Positions 39,031 through 39,128 of a DNA stretch of 39,128 bases are shown piece by piece. The stretch is taken from positions 1 to 39,128 of the forward strand of contig CAJUOT010000026.1 in assembly GCA_910588135.1 (NCBI GenBank), in the 5' to 3' direction. A program made the translations under genes and the position numbers. The first letter of the stretch is position 1; each line of letters starts with the position of its first letter. This DNA comes from an uncultured Oscillospiraceae bacterium. GTDB lineage: Bacteria; Bacillota; Clostridia; Oscillospirales; Oscillospiraceae. The notes under the pieces are model-generated. The model was not told the DNA's origin and made no database searches. It saw only the letters and a program-made list of their open reading frames with translations.

Positions 39031-39128
39031 CCCCGCGAAAGCGCCCGTCAGCTTTCGTGGGGAAAGGAGCCGTAGCAGAATGAGCGAGCGGTGACTTTGA
39101 AAAAGCCGCCGCAAGCGATATGACGCTT
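39031..39128. repeat. Intergenic repeat, second copy of the 12317-12412 family
   Basis: Hairpin CCCCGCGAAAGC (39031-39042) with GCTTTCGTGGGG (39051-39062), then GGAAAGGAG, TAGCAGAATGAGCGAGC, and a GATATGACGCTT end. The order hairpin, purine-rich block, GCA(G/A)(A/C)AATGAG(C/T)GAGC and GATATGA(A/C)GCTT repeats that at 12317-12412. The G-T wobble pair is at the same place in both stems. Cut by the window edge. Confidence 0.6.

Noticed and set aside
36589..39114. An 841-codon open frame antisense to the helicase gene
   Set aside because: Low-complexity shadow; the plus-strand frame has a full helicase motif set, promoter and ribosome site.

Overview
The window is about 39 kb of G+C-rich (roughly two thirds by eye) bacterial chromosome. 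It reads as a spore-forming Firmicute of the gut Oscillospiraceae type (Flavonifractor/Lawsonibacter-like). The evidence is a SpoIID-type protein, a class III fructose-1,6-bisphosphatase, a cysteine T-box, strong AGGAGG ribosome sites, sigma-A promoters with 17-bp spacers, and G+C-rich intergenic palindromes. No rRNA, tRNA, CRISPR array, transposase or prophage was seen. It is mostly housekeeping backbone with one A+T-richer islet.

Layout. 1-643: end of an SPFH/band-7 gene and a DUF4177 gene. 657-2891 (-): two-gene PTS unit (NagE-like IICB, then separate IIA). 2980-5906 (-): thymidylate kinase, MscS-family channel, MtaB tRNA methylthiotransferase. 5907-7047: A+T-richer islet of small unknown or membrane ORFs. 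7171-10565 (+): YfbR-like nucleotidase, GNAT, membrane protein, ACT (UPF0237) and DUF711/UPF0210. 10601-15170 (-): S41-like lipoprotein, a repeat cluster, DUF2461 and VanW proteins. 15236-20667 (-): fbp, recR, unknown, rpe, a structured intergenic region, ilvA. 20688-24369 (+): XpaC, small membrane protein, TelA, repeat, TPM-domain protein and Gly-rich membrane protein. 24436-26383 (+): Na/Pi cotransporter-PhoU. 26411-30245 (-): FtsK translocase and UppP. 30278-33187 (+): cysteine T-box, cysE, frameshifted glyoxalase-like gene, cysS. 33195-33488 (-): small membrane protein. 33664-33795 (+): a stand-alone structured RNA. 33846-35382 (-): citrate synthase. 35467-38856 (+): SpoIID-like protein and a SUV3-like helicase with a zinc ribbon. 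The last 270 bases are palindromic repeats.

How parts work together. The T-box reads cysteine tRNA charging (specifier TGC) and gates both O-acetylserine supply (CysE) and Cys-tRNA synthesis (CysS). NagE and the separate IIA form one sugar uptake route. XpaC and TelA form a known gene pair. The TPM and Gly-rich genes together look like one TPM membrane protein split in two. UppP and FtsK link cell-wall lipid recycling with chromosome segregation.

The most novel-looking element is the ~97-nt RNA at 33699-33795. It has a TTGCGT-17-TATAAT promoter, a four-way-junction fold whose closing helix joins its exact ends, a possible kissing loop (GGTA with TACC) and a U-rich 3' end. No gene lies downstream on its strand.
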